Assembly: GCA_040754315.1 (NCBI GenBank)
Contig: JBFMCS010000041.1
Location: forward strand, 50,542-114,541
From: Bacillota bacterium
Lineage (GTDB): Bacteria > Bacillota > Sulfobacillia > DUSP01 > JBFMCS01
Direction: 5' to 3'
DNA length: 64,000 bases
Of this stretch, positions 1 to 7,184 are shown piece after piece; position 1 is the stretch's first letter, and each line of letters opens with the position of its first letter. The position numbers and the translations under genes are program-made. The notes under the pieces were generated by a model. It was not told where the DNA came from. It made no database searches and saw only the letters and a program-made list of their open reading frames with translations.

Positions 1-107
1 CTAGCGTGGCTCGTGAGGGGAAGCGCATCGCAGATGGCCCTGGAGGTGCCAGAGGAGTTGAATAGGCACTGTAACCTGGTGTTTCCCACTTCGATCACGA
101 TGTCCAT
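1..107 (-). CDS. Cyclophilin-like fold protein, partial (3' end outside window)
   Basis: An ATG at 107 follows a good Shine-Dalgarno (AGGGGGAG, 5 nt upstream) and opens a frame that runs off the left edge after about 35 codons. The visible start reads MDIVIEVGNTRLQCLFN, then a segment ending in ICDALPLTSHA. This matches the N-terminal strand-strand-helix pattern of the small bacterial cyclophilin-like family (PF04126 type, formerly DUF369), which has a conserved 'AxxALP' element. It lies 39 nt downstream of the YjbQ gene on the same strand, so it is probably co-transcribed. The family has no settled biochemical role. The assignment rests on a short fragment. Confidence 0.55.
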   Translation of the reverse strand, partial: MDIVIEVGNTRLQCLFNSSGTSRAICDALPLTSHA

Positions 108-146
108 TCAAACTCCCCCTTTCCGTTCCTCCCTCCCCGTGGCAAT

Positions 147-542
147 CTAGGGAAGCCGCCATACGGTAATTCGCGCCCTTCGCACCCTTGGCCCGTCGAA
201 TTCGCAAAACAGCACGCCCTGCCAGGACCCCATTGCCGGGCGACCGTCTTCTACTGGTATCCATACGGAGGAACCTACCAAGCTGGCCTTGACATGGGCG
301 TCTGAGTTCCCCTCCCTGTGCTGGTATCCACCGGCTGGCACCATGCTGGCGAAGGCCTTCGCCATGTCCCTGGCTACATCGGGATCAGCCACCTCGTTCA
401 GGGTGATCCCTGCTGTTGTGTGTGGCACGAACACATGGCAAAAGCCCCGGACAATCCCGGATTCTACCACTGCCTGAGTCACTTGGTCAGTGATGTCCAG
501 GATTTCCACCCGGGAACGGCCTTGAACCTGGATTTCCGCCAT
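147..542 (-). CDS. yjbQ: YjbQ family protein (UPF0047, secondary thiamine-phosphate synthase family)
   Basis: A 131-aa single-domain protein beginning MAEIQVQG. It carries the two family hallmarks: HTTAGITLNE at about residues 41-50 and SWQGVLFCEFDGPR at about 106-119. The length is typical for the family (about 130-140 aa). YjbQ proteins are small cytoplasmic trimers with weak thiamine-phosphate synthase activity reported for the E. coli member; the physiological role is unsettled. A longer frame continues upstream, but that part overlaps the neighbouring transporter gene and has no family similarity, so the start was placed at the ATG at 542. The ATG five codons upstream (start MGGVA) is an alternative. 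Confidence 0.85.
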   Translation of the reverse strand: MAEIQVQGRSRVEILDITDQVTQAVVESGIVRGFCHVFVPHTTAGITLNEVADPDVARDMAKAFASMVPAGGYQHREGNSDAHVKASLVGSSVWIPVEDGRPAMGSWQGVLFCEFDGPRVRRARITVWRLP

Positions 543-595
543 GGCAACGCCCCCCATACACGCTTGACTTCTAGAACTCAGGGGGGATTCCTCTC

Positions 596-1933
596 CTATC
601 CTAACAGGCCTACCACTAGGATAATGGCTATGGCGGCAGGAACGGCATAGCGCACGAGAAATGCCCAGGTAGCAACACCTTTGAATGTGGGAGCTCCAAG
701 GCTCATCTCCCTGGCCGCCCTCTTTACGCCCCATACCCAACCCACAAAGAGTGCCAGGAGTAACCCTCCTACGGGTAATAGCACATTTGATGCAAAGAAG
801 TCCATTAGGCCTAGGAACTCGGCCCCGGTACGGGCATACCCCGCTATGGTGCCGGTTCCAATGGCTGACGGCACGCCCAGGAGAAACGCGGTTGCGCCCG
901 TTATCAAGGTAGCCGTGGTACGGGACCACCTGCGCTCGTCGATGAATATGGCGGTTATCACCTCCATCAGGGACACGGACGAGGTCAGCGCAGCAAAGAG
1001 CAGGAGAAGGAAGAATGCGGTGCCAAAGAGCGATCCCAGGGGCAGGCTGTTCAAGATGGCGGGTATCGTGACAAAGACGAGCCCTGGACCGGTCTCCGGG
1101 GGAAACCCAAAGGCAAAGACAGCAGGAATGACAACCAGGCCCGCGAGGAGTGCAACGGCGACGTCAGCGAAGGCTACATATGCTGCGCTTTCTGGGATGT
1201 TCTCCCTTCCTGTGAGGTAGCTCCCGTAGGTTACCAGAGCGCCCATCCCCAGGCTGAAACTGAAGAAGGCCTGGCCAGTGGCAATTAGAACGCCCTGCAG
1301 GCTAAGACCGGAGAGGTCAGGCCTGAGGAACCAGTACACACCCTCCATGGCCCCCTCCAGACTCAGGGATCGCACCAGCAGGATCAGGAGTATGACAAAG
1401 ATGGAAGGCATCATTATCTTGCTGTACCGTTCTATACCCTTGCCTACCCCTGTCTTCACAACGAGGGCGGTAAGGGCCATGAAGACAAAATGGAGCAAGA
1501 CAGGGCCCAAGGGATTCCCGGTGAAGGTGGCAAAGACCTGGGCCAGCTGGGGTGCTGCCAGGCCCTGGAGGTCTCCGGACAGAGTAAGGTACAGGAAGTA
1601 GAGCCCCCACCCGGCTATCACTGAGTAGTAGGAGAGTATGATGAAGGCTGCCAGTCCCCCGATAGCCCCCACCAGGAACCAGGATGACCGCGGTTTCAGC
1701 ACCTTGAAGGCACCCACCACGTTGCGCTGGGCTGCCCGGCCCATGACCATTTCGGACATCATCGCAGGAAGCCCGATGAACAGCACAACCACAAGATAGA
1801 CGGCTACGAAGGCCCCCCCTCCGTTCTGGGCCACCACTGTGGGAAACCTCCAGATATTGCCAAGCCCCACGGCGGAGCCAGCGCTGGCCAGCACAAATCC
1901 CAATGAGGAACCCCAGTGCTCCCGGGCAGACAC
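596..1933 (-). CDS. Sodium-dependent transporter, NSS/SNF family
   Basis: A 445-aa integral membrane protein of the neurotransmitter:sodium symporter family. The N-terminus holds the canonical TM1 sodium/substrate site, with SAGSAVGLGNIWRFP at about residues 17-31, followed by the conserved GGGAF of TM2. Bacterial members usually have 11-12 TM helices and about 440-510 aa, so this is full length. It would import amino acids or related small amines with Na+ across the cytoplasmic membrane; the substrate cannot be read from sequence. The start is a GTG at 1933 with GGGGGTG upstream. The gene is divergent from the hydrolase to its right. Confidence 0.9.
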   Translation of the reverse strand: MSAREHWGSSLGFVLASAGSAVGLGNIWRFPTVVAQNGGGAFVAVYLVVVLFIGLPAMMSEMVMGRAAQRNVVGAFKVLKPRSSWFLVGAIGGLAAFIILSYYSVIAGWGLYFLYLTLSGDLQGLAAPQLAQVFATFTGNPLGPVLLHFVFMALTALVVKTGVGKGIERYSKIMMPSIFVILLILLVRSLSLEGAMEGVYWFLRPDLSGLSLQGVLIATGQAFFSFSLGMGALVTYGSYLTGRENIPESAAYVAFADVAVALLAGLVVIPAVFAFGFPPETGPGLVFVTIPAILNSLPLGSLFGTAFFLLLLFAALTSSVSLMEVITAIFIDERRWSRTTATLITGATAFLLGVPSAIGTGTIAGYARTGAEFLGLMDFFASNVLLPVGGLLLALFVGWVWGVKRAAREMSLGAPTFKGVATWAFLVRYAVPAAIAIILVVGLLG

Positions 1934-2047
1934 TTACATCACCCCCGTTCACGGACTATTGTATGGTTCCCGGGCCCCTATCATCCCTCGCAGGTACCCG
2001 TGGCCATGAGCTCGAACCATACCCACACCGGGGGAGGAATGATTCCT

Positions 2048-2833
2048 GTGAAACACATGTGTTATGCCTGGCGGGACCTAGCAATACCGGTGGGGTCCCG
2101 CGGGTACCTGGCGGCGCTGTGTACCGGGGACTGCCGCGGACCCACGGTCGTGGTGTGTCATGGGTTTTCCGGAACGAAGGAGGGCAGGGGCTTGGCCATT
2201 CCAATGGCGGAAGCCCTCTGGGACAGGGGATATTCCTGTGTGCTGTTTGACTTTACGGGGTGCGGTGGGAGCCCCGGGCCTTCAGAGGACATAACCCTCT
2301 CGGGGCAGGTGGAGGACCTCAGGGCCGTTGTGGACTTCGTTATTTTGGAGGGTGCCTCCCCGGTGGTAGTCGTGGGGCGAAGCCTCGGCGCGGCTACAGC
2401 GCTGTGTGAGGCGGCATTAGACCCCCGTGTAGCAGGGGTATGCGCATGGGCATGCCCAGTAGACCTCCAAGAGGTGTTCCGGCTCCCCCTAGCAGTGCAG
2501 GAGACCCTGGAGCCAGGGGCTAGCCTCTTCATACCCACACCCGGAGGCGGGTTTCGTGTGAAACACGACTTCTTCCTGGACCTGCAGAGGCATGATATTC
2601 TCCGGTGCGGGGCAGCCCTAGCGCCCCGGCCTCTCCTGGTAATCCAGGCGGGGCATGATGAGGTCGTACCCTCAACACATGGTGAATCGCTCTTCGCCGC
2701 CGCCGGCCGGCCAAAGGAGCTGTGGGCGATAGGCGGAGCTGATCACCGCTTCTCCCACAGGCACCAGGAGGTGTGGGAAGTCTTGTTCTCCTGGTTAGCC
2801 CGGCACTTCAGCCCTGGCTCAGGACGGGATTAG
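2048..2833 (+). CDS. Alpha/beta hydrolase family protein
   Basis: About 261 aa with an alpha/beta hydrolase layout: an oxyanion-type VVVCHGFSGTKEG near residue 40, a nucleophile-elbow VVGRSLGAAT (GxSxG-type, Ser of GRSLG), an acidic residue in IQAGHDEVVP and a C-terminal His in GGADHRF. This resembles cytoplasmic esterases/dienelactone-hydrolase-like proteins (YitV/Aes-like). The Shine-Dalgarno GGGGAGGA ends at 2038; the ATG at 2039 would sit directly against it, whereas the GTG at 2048 has a 9-nt spacer, so GTG is preferred. The gene is one of the few on the plus strand. Its 3' end overlaps the convergent FAH gene by 26 bp. Substrate unknown. Confidence 0.8.
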   Translation: MKHMCYAWRDLAIPVGSRGYLAALCTGDCRGPTVVVCHGFSGTKEGRGLAIPMAEALWDRGYSCVLFDFTGCGGSPGPSEDITLSGQVEDLRAVVDFVILEGASPVVVVGRSLGAATALCEAALDPRVAGVCAWACPVDLQEVFRLPLAVQETLEPGASLFIPTPGGGFRVKHDFFLDLQRHDILRCGAALAPRPLLVIQAGHDEVVPSTHGESLFAAAGRPKELWAIGGADHRFSHRHQEVWEVLFSWLARHFSPGSGRD

Positions 2834-3656
2834 TAAGGCAGCCCAAACCCTGCACTTCAACGCAAACGACATCGCCCGGGTGGATGGGTGCTATGCCCTG
2901 GGGGGTTCCCGTTGCTATTACGTCCCCCGGCTCCAGCGTCATTACAAGACTTGCCGCCGCTATTATGGCAGGGATATCGAAGGCCATCATGGCCGTGTTG
3001 GACTCCTGGCGCACCTCACCGTTCACAGTGAGGCGTATGGAGAGACAATGAGGATCTGCTACTTCACTGGCGGTAACAAGGTAGGGTCCCAAGGGGCCAA
3101 AGGTGTCATAGCTCTTTGACCTGAACCAAGGATGCTTCCCCCCAGTGTCCCGGGATTGCAGATCCCGGGCGGTTACGTCATTGAAGCAGGCATAACCGGC
3201 TACATGTTCCAGGGCAGTACCCCGGCTAACACCCTTGGCCCTCTTGCCAATAACCACGGCGAGTTCAGCCTCGGGGTCAACCCTGCCGATACCTGGGGGT
3301 ATAATGATGGGTTGCTGGTGACCTATGAGGGTTGTGGAAGCCTTTGAGAAGTAGATGGGCTCCACGGGCAGGCTTGAGCCAGTCTCCTCTGCGTGGAGCA
3401 GGTAGTTCCGGGCCATGCATACTAGCTTGCCCGGCCTTGAAATGGGAGGCAGGAATTGGAGCTCGCCGGTGAGAACCGGCGCACCATCCAAGGCGGCCCC
3501 AATCTTGCTGAGCTCTGGGCTCGTTGCCACGGCAACTGGGTTACTGGGCAGATCCATCCGCAGGGTGTTCGCCAGGGCCTCCAGGTCAACATAGCCCCCG
3601 CCTGTATGAGCCGCCATCACGGTTCTGCCCTCATGCAATAGCATCGCGATCTTCAA
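2808..3656 (-). CDS. Fumarylacetoacetate hydrolase (FAH) family protein
   Basis: A 282-aa protein with a C-terminal FAH catalytic domain. Visible signatures are KLVCMARNYLLHAEETG, the metal-binding E-x-E of VDPEAELAVVIGK, the family block GYACFNDVTARDLQ and the terminal LEPGDVIATGTPQGIAP. The fold catalyses C-C bond hydrolysis, decarboxylation or isomerisation of 2-hydroxy-dienoates or oxaloacetate-type acids with a divalent metal. Bacterial members of this size are often 5-carboxymethyl-2-hydroxymuconate isomerase-like or oxaloacetate decarboxylase-like; I cannot separate these. The start is a TTG at 3656 with GGAGG 7 nt upstream. A cupin gene lies 76 nt upstream on the same strand and may share its transcript. 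Confidence 0.88.
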   Translation of the reverse strand: MKIAMLLHEGRTVMAAHTGGGYVDLEALANTLRMDLPSNPVAVATSPELSKIGAALDGAPVLTGELQFLPPISRPGKLVCMARNYLLHAEETGSSLPVEPIYFSKASTTLIGHQQPIIIPPGIGRVDPEAELAVVIGKRAKGVSRGTALEHVAGYACFNDVTARDLQSRDTGGKHPWFRSKSYDTFGPLGPYLVTASEVADPHCLSIRLTVNGEVRQESNTAMMAFDIPAIIAAASLVMTLEPGDVIATGTPQGIAPIHPGDVVCVEVQGLGCLTNPVLSQG

Positions 3657-3732
3657 TTTGGGTCCTCCTTACGCTTCTGCGTTAACCGTGCGGCTACCAC
3701 CGGCAGGACACCGGGTTCTAAAGCAGGCGTCT

Positions 3733-4050
3733 CTACCCTCTTATCATGGTCAGCATCATCTTGAACTTGGAGGTTGCCCTGAGAGCGTGGGGCACGTTCG
3801 CGGGCATGATAACCAGGTCTCCCGCTCCTACCGTCATCTTCTCGCCGCCAATGGTGACTTCGGCTTGGCCGTCCACGACATGGACCACGGCGTCAAATGG
3901 CGCCGAGTGTTCGCTCAGGGCTTGCCCCTGGTCGAAAGCGAAGAGCGTGAGAGAGCCCGCCTTGTTGTTGACCAATGCCCTGCTCACAATGGAATCGCTG
4001 GCATAGCCGGCAAGATCGCTAACCTTCATGACCTGGCCTTTCCCACTCAT
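3733..4050 (-). CDS. Cupin domain-containing protein
   Basis: A 105-aa single-domain cupin. Motif 1 is near ALSEHSAPFDAVVHVVDGQAE, with the His and Glu-type positions partly altered. Motif 2 is GDLVIMPANVPHALRA, with the conserved P..HA. Small cupins of this kind (often with GKVLNL/DL N-termini) are common in anaerobic Firmicutes and usually bind a metal; the ligand or reaction is not evident. The ATG at 4050 has GGGGGAG 5 nt upstream; a second Met at codon 8 is less well placed. It is upstream of the FAH-family gene on the same strand, with a terminator-separated rsgI on its other side. Confidence 0.85.
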   Translation of the reverse strand: MSGKGQVMKVSDLAGYASDSIVSRALVNNKAGSLTLFAFDQGQALSEHSAPFDAVVHVVDGQAEVTIGGEKMTVGAGDLVIMPANVPHALRATSKFKMMLTMIRG

Positions 4051-4115
4051 TTCGTCTCCCCCTTAAACCGATCTGGTACCACTGGGCAGATTATAGTATC
4101 CCGCGCTACTTCATG

Positions 4116-4147
4116 TCAAAAAGCCCTGCCCGCCGGGCAAGGCTTGG
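4116..4147 (-). terminator. Rho-independent terminator after rsgI
   Basis: On the minus strand a stem AAGCC-T-TGCCC / GGGCA-G-GGCTT with a GCG loop is followed by TTTTT (the closing TTs merge with the U-run). It lies about 20 nt after the rsgI stop codon and ends the sigI-rsgI transcript. Confidence 0.8.
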
Positions 4148-4166
4148 TTTCGGAAAAACCGTACCG

Positions 4167-5051
4167 TCACTCGTCGTCGCCCCCGCCACCACCCCTCACA
4201 CCTTGCTTGCCCGGGGGGGTAAACGGGGGGCCCGGCTTCTTGTCCTCCGGGCGCCCTGGCCCATGCTCCGTCTCTCCATCATCCTTCCCCGGTCTCACGG
4301 GGACCTGGGATGGCCTTTTCCCAAACACCTCCCCCGGGTGCGCATGGATCTGCTTCAGGATCCTGCTCACGGGTCCCTGGAGGTCTGATGGCTCCAGGTG
4401 GATACCCTCTGCTTCCGCTGCCTTCAGCAGGAGGAGTCTATTAGGAGACAGCCCCAGGGCTTGGGCATCCTCCCATGTCTCCATGGAAACCTGGGAAGCT
4501 CCGATCTTTCCTTCGATGCCATTCGCAGACAGGGTATCACTGACTGATCTCTCCATTTCCTCCTCCAGCGCACCGGACTGCCCTCCCGGGAACGCCCATG
4601 ATACCAGAAGGACATTTTCACCCTCATCCCCTGGCCGGAGGTACTCTAAGTCCACGGCCTCCTCAATTAGCCCGTCCATGGCTTGGCCAAGCCCCATCCC
4701 CCTGGACAGGGGTCTCGTGAGAAGAGCCCCCTCTTCATCTAGGCCTTGCCACCAGACGAGGGAGAAAGCCTTGTCAAAACCCATCTCTACGCTGGGATTG
4801 ATGTCTAGCGCTACGTAGGCGTGGATGGGAGCGGGGAAGAACCCGTGCCAGCCCATGAGGATGGCCACGACCAGAACGGCGGCCACGGCCGCCCAGGCCC
4901 ATGAGAAGCGAGGGGCTCCAGAGGATAGCAAGACTTCCTCGCCAACTTGCGCCTGGTATCGCACGGATACACGCCTTATCTCTCCATTGGGAGTGAGAAC
5001 AACCACGGTCCCGTTGTCACGCTGGATCACTATACCGCTCTCTTCTCTCAC
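4167..5051 (-). CDS. rsgI: RsgI-like anti-sigma-I factor
   Basis: About 294 aa. An N-terminal RsgI anti-sigma domain (about residues 1-45, GIVIQRDNGTVVVLTPNGE) is followed by one TM helix at about 52-68. The conserved external segment begins VALDINPSVEM (about 80-90), which is diagnostic for RsgI proteins. The C-terminus is a Pro/Gly/Asp-rich low-complexity tail without a carbohydrate-binding domain. RsgI holds sigma-I at the membrane until an external signal (heat in Bacillus, polysaccharides in some Clostridia). The start chosen is the GTG at 5051, which overlaps the sigI stop (ATGTGA) with GGAGGGG upstream, so translation is coupled to sigI. Confidence 0.87.
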   Translation of the reverse strand: MREESGIVIQRDNGTVVVLTPNGEIRRVSVRYQAQVGEEVLLSSGAPRFSWAWAAVAAVLVVAILMGWHGFFPAPIHAYVALDINPSVEMGFDKAFSLVWWQGLDEEGALLTRPLSRGMGLGQAMDGLIEEAVDLEYLRPGDEGENVLLVSWAFPGGQSGALEEEMERSVSDTLSANGIEGKIGASQVSMETWEDAQALGLSPNRLLLLKAAEAEGIHLEPSDLQGPVSRILKQIHAHPGEVFGKRPSQVPVRPGKDDGETEHGPGRPEDKKPGPPFTPPGKQGVRGGGGGDDE

Positions 5052-5848
5052 ATCCCCGGACCCCCCTCCAGGTTGAGGTATTCTCTGATGCGGGGATACT
5101 GATCTGTGGCAGCAATCACTGCCAAGGCAATGACGTAGTTGCGACCCCGGTCCAGCACCCTGCGACTGACGCCGGCTACCCGGCACAGATCCTTCTTGGG
5201 CAGCCTGCCCTTGGATTCCAGGGCCTCCATGAGTCCAGGGTCCTGGCTTAGGCGGAGTGCCGCTCTGCGCAGGCGCTCCCTGGTATCCCTGTGTGAAGGA
5301 GAGGACCGTACCAGGTCGTTGAAGCTTATACCGTAGGTCTTCAGGCGCTCTCCCAGTATGGCGATCTCCTCAGCCCGCTCGTCGGCTTCCTGCTGGAGCC
5401 AGTGCCTTTGCCATGCAGCCCTTACCTCCGGTGAACTGGTGCCTGGTTCACCCTCCTGGCCGTCCAGTAAAGGCCTCTCGGCCTCAAACCGTCGCTGGCT
5501 GCGGAAGTAGTCTATGAGTCTCCGCCGGATTACCTCCTGGGCAAAGGGAAAGAAACTCTGTTCCGGCCCATTGAAGGCATCTATGGACTCGTTGAAGGCT
5601 ACCATCCCTACGCTTAGCTCGTCACTGTGACAGTCTATTCGCTTTCGACAGTACCGGGCGACAACCGAGCTGATGAATGGAACGGCCACTTGTATCAGGC
5701 GGTCCCTGGCTTCAGGTATGCCCTCCCTTGCACCTGCCAGGAGAAACAGGGCCTCGGACCGGTCGAACACGGGCAGCCACCTTCCTGTGAACGTACTTCG
5801 CAAGTCTCTTGGAGGTTTTGGTGGTCGTGCCGCTGAATCCTCCCGCAC
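5048..5848 (-). CDS. sigI: RNA polymerase sigma-I factor (SigI)
   Basis: A 266-aa sigma-70-type factor of the SigI branch (B. subtilis SigI is 251 aa). The region-2 signature runs from about residue 75: DELSVGMVAFNESIDAF, then FFPFAQEVIRRRLIDYFRSQ (the core-binding and -10 element helices). The C-terminus holds the SigI-specific GRLPKKDLCRVAGVSRRVLDRGRNY helix-turn-helix. It is a cytoplasmic factor released from RsgI in response to envelope or heat signals. rsgI follows with a 4-base overlap. Two inverted repeats lie immediately upstream (5873-5893 and 5901-5925). No sigma-I promoter was recognised with confidence. Confidence 0.9.
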   Translation of the reverse strand: MREDSAARPPKPPRDLRSTFTGRWLPVFDRSEALFLLAGAREGIPEARDRLIQVAVPFISSVVARYCRKRIDCHSDELSVGMVAFNESIDAFNGPEQSFFPFAQEVIRRRLIDYFRSQRRFEAERPLLDGQEGEPGTSSPEVRAAWQRHWLQQEADERAEEIAILGERLKTYGISFNDLVRSSPSHRDTRERLRRAALRLSQDPGLMEALESKGRLPKKDLCRVAGVSRRVLDRGRNYVIALAVIAATDQYPRIREYLNLEGGPGM

Positions 5849-5872
5849 CCTGAGGGAAGGGACCGGTCAGTA

Positions 5873-5893
5873 GTGCCTTGCCCCGAAAGGCAC
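5873..5893. repeat. Inverted repeat upstream of sigI
   Basis: GTGCCTT, 7-nt spacer, AAGGCAC. It lies 25 nt upstream of the sigI start on the minus strand, so it would be in the 5' leader. It could be a leader hairpin or an operator; nothing distinguishes these. Confidence 0.5.
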
Positions 5894-5900
5894 AGAGAAA

Positions 5901-5925
5901 GGGCCCGCTCCTAGGAGCTTGGCCC
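5901..5925 (-). terminator. Probable terminator of the IscU operon, upstream of sigI
   Basis: On the minus strand GGGCC...GGCCC encloses a palindromic GCTCCTAGGAGC and is followed by TTTCTCT. It sits 6 nt after the stop of the small 40-codon frame at 5931 and just before sigI. That placement suggests the iscU transcript ends here and that sigI has its own promoter. The U-tract is weak. Confidence 0.55.
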
Positions 5926-5930
5926 TGGCG

Positions 5931-6053
5931 CTACAGAGATCCCGGTCTACTTGGCCGCTTCACATACCCAGTCACCAGCCCGACCTTGCCCCGCTCCTCC
6001 GGTACCTCGATCTCAATTCCCAAGCAGGTGGATCCAAGACGCCTGCGGTTCAG
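5931..6053 (-). CDS. Possible 40-aa protein of unknown function, CTG start
   Basis: A short frame MNRRRLGSTCLGIEIEVPEE... followed by RGKVGLVTGYVKRP and ending at 5931, right before a terminator. The only start with a ribosome-binding site is a CTG at 6053: GGGAGGG lies 7 nt upstream. It immediately follows the Cys-rich gene of the IscU operon (22 nt gap). I do not recognise a family. The support is the Shine-Dalgarno, the placement between gene and terminator, and a plausible beta-rich composition. It could be a chance frame in a 3' untranslated region. Confidence 0.35.
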   Translation of the reverse strand: MNRRRLGSTCLGIEIEVPEERGKVGLVTGYVKRPSRPGSL

Positions 6054-6075
6054 GCCACTCCCTCCCAGGAGGGCT

Positions 6076-6264
6076 TCAGGCAGGATCGGGATGGCAGGCA
6101 GTACACTTCCCGGTGTCCTTGTTGACCGGGCCCTTGCACGTTGGGCACACGCGAACCTCCACGCGGCACTTCTTGACATCTATGTCTTTAGGAAGACTGT
6201 CGCACACTGGTTGACTGTCACAGAAGGGACAAGCACAATGGCCGTCCACCTTTTCACCCATCAT
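6076..6264 (-). CDS. Small Cys-rich (zinc-ribbon-like) protein downstream of the IscU scaffold
   Basis: 62 aa starting MMGEKVDG, with eight cysteines, six of them in three CxxC pairs: CPFC (about 14-17), CPTC (about 43-46) and CTAC (about 56-59), plus the Cys of CACP, VCDS and KKCR. This looks like a zinc ribbon or Fe-S binding mini-domain. The ATG overlaps the end of the iscU-like gene (stop at 6254) and is preceded by GGAGGTGG, so it is translationally coupled to it. That suggests a role beside Fe-S assembly, for example as a metal or cluster carrier. No named family was recognised. Confidence 0.7.
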   Translation of the reverse strand: MMGEKVDGHCACPFCDSQPVCDSLPKDIDVKKCRVEVRVCPTCKGPVNKDTGKCTACHPDPA

Positions 6265-6655
6265 CCTCACCACCTCCACCGGGCCTAGCCTTGGCCATAT
6301 AGTCCTTTATAGCCTCTCGAAGCGCATCCGCACCTAGGTTGGAGCAGTGCATCTTGTTGGGGGGCAAGCCGCCCAGCTCTTTTGCCACATCCGCGTTGGT
6401 AATGGTAAGGGCTTCCTCCAAGGTCTTTCCTATAGCCATCTCCGTTATCATGCTGGAAACGGCTATGGCCGCCCCGCAGCCGAAGGTCTGAAACTTGACA
6501 TCTGAGAGGCGCCCATCCTTCACCTTGATAAAGAATCTCATGACATCTCCGCACACAGGGTTTCCAACTTGACCAACGCCACCGGGGTCCTCCATCTCTC
6601 CCACATTGCGGGGAGCACGGAAGTGTTCCATTACCTTCTCATTGTACATTGCCAT
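6254..6655 (-). CDS. IscU/NifU-type iron-sulfur cluster assembly scaffold
   Basis: A 133-aa NifU_N-domain protein starting MAMYNEKVMEHFRAPRNVG. The three cluster-ligating cysteines are all present: Cys35 (GNPVCGD), Cys60 (FGCGAA) and Cys104 (KMHCSN). The Asp next to Cys35 is also present. The protein builds [2Fe-2S]/[4Fe-4S] clusters on the scaffold with sulfur from a cysteine desulfurase. The C-terminal NifU domains are missing, as in stand-alone Firmicutes/Clostridia NifU-like proteins. No iscS/nifS gene is adjacent, so the desulfurase is encoded elsewhere. The next gene overlaps its 3' end. Confidence 0.92.
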   Translation of the reverse strand: MAMYNEKVMEHFRAPRNVGEMEDPGGVGQVGNPVCGDVMRFFIKVKDGRLSDVKFQTFGCGAAIAVSSMITEMAIGKTLEEALTITNADVAKELGGLPPNKMHCSNLGADALREAIKDYMAKARPGGGGEDDG

Positions 6656-7147
6656 CCTTCCCCTTCTACTTCCCCTTTAGTACCATTTCTCAGACTACCA
6701 CGAAGTCTTCCCAAGAAGCGGGCCTACCCCACTTCCCTTTGCTCACATGGTCTTTGATCTCTCCTTTACTGATTCTCCAGGAAGGTCGCTTCATCCTTCT
6801 GTCGAACATGGAAACACACCAAGGGTCTAGGTGGTCTTCAAGCCCCTTCTCAGCGATTTCCGCAGGCCTTGGGATGGTACCCAGCAGCTCTACGTGAAGG
6901 CGTTGGTGAACCTGGACCTTTTCACCATCCTCCAATGCTTGTCCGAATCTGGACCTGCTTCTCCTTGGGATTATCGCATTTGGGCAAACCTACGGTGGGG
7001 CACCATCCCACAACAGCTGCATGCACTGCACTTCCCAGTGCATGGGACCCCTCCTCTTAACGTGCCGTGGGTGACAAGACCAAAGGCCGGGGCGGAACTT
7101 TCTCATTGACAATGTTTTTCAATGAGTGGAAAGCCGTCCCCTCCGGT
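6656..7147. other. Gene-poor interval between the IscU scaffold and the beta-propeller gene
   Basis: About 490 bp with no gene I can support. A minus-strand frame (6690-6989, no canonical start with a Shine-Dalgarno) contains CPNAIIPRRSRSRF near its beginning and WRISKGEIKDHVSKG near its end; it may be a degraded gene or noise. An 8-bp inverted repeat CTCATTGA...TCAATGAG sits at 7102-7126, and inside it TGACAATGTTTTTCA (7107-7121) resembles a Fur-type 7-1-7 site (11 of 14 positions). The promoter of the iscU operon is presumably here but was not identified. Confidence 0.4.
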
Positions 7148-7174
7148 AAAAAAGGCGCCAAACTGGGGGCGCCA
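7148..7174 (-). terminator. Rho-independent terminator after the beta-propeller gene
   Basis: Minus strand GGCGCC, 8-nt loop, GGCGCC followed by six T residues. It lies 11 nt after the stop codon at 7185. Confidence 0.85.
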
Positions 7175-7184
7175 TGGAACGCTC

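Noticed and set aside
3658..4818. 386-aa open frame on the plus strand
   Set aside because: It runs antisense through the FAH upstream region, cupin and rsgI genes, has Ser/Pro-rich noise composition and no family match.
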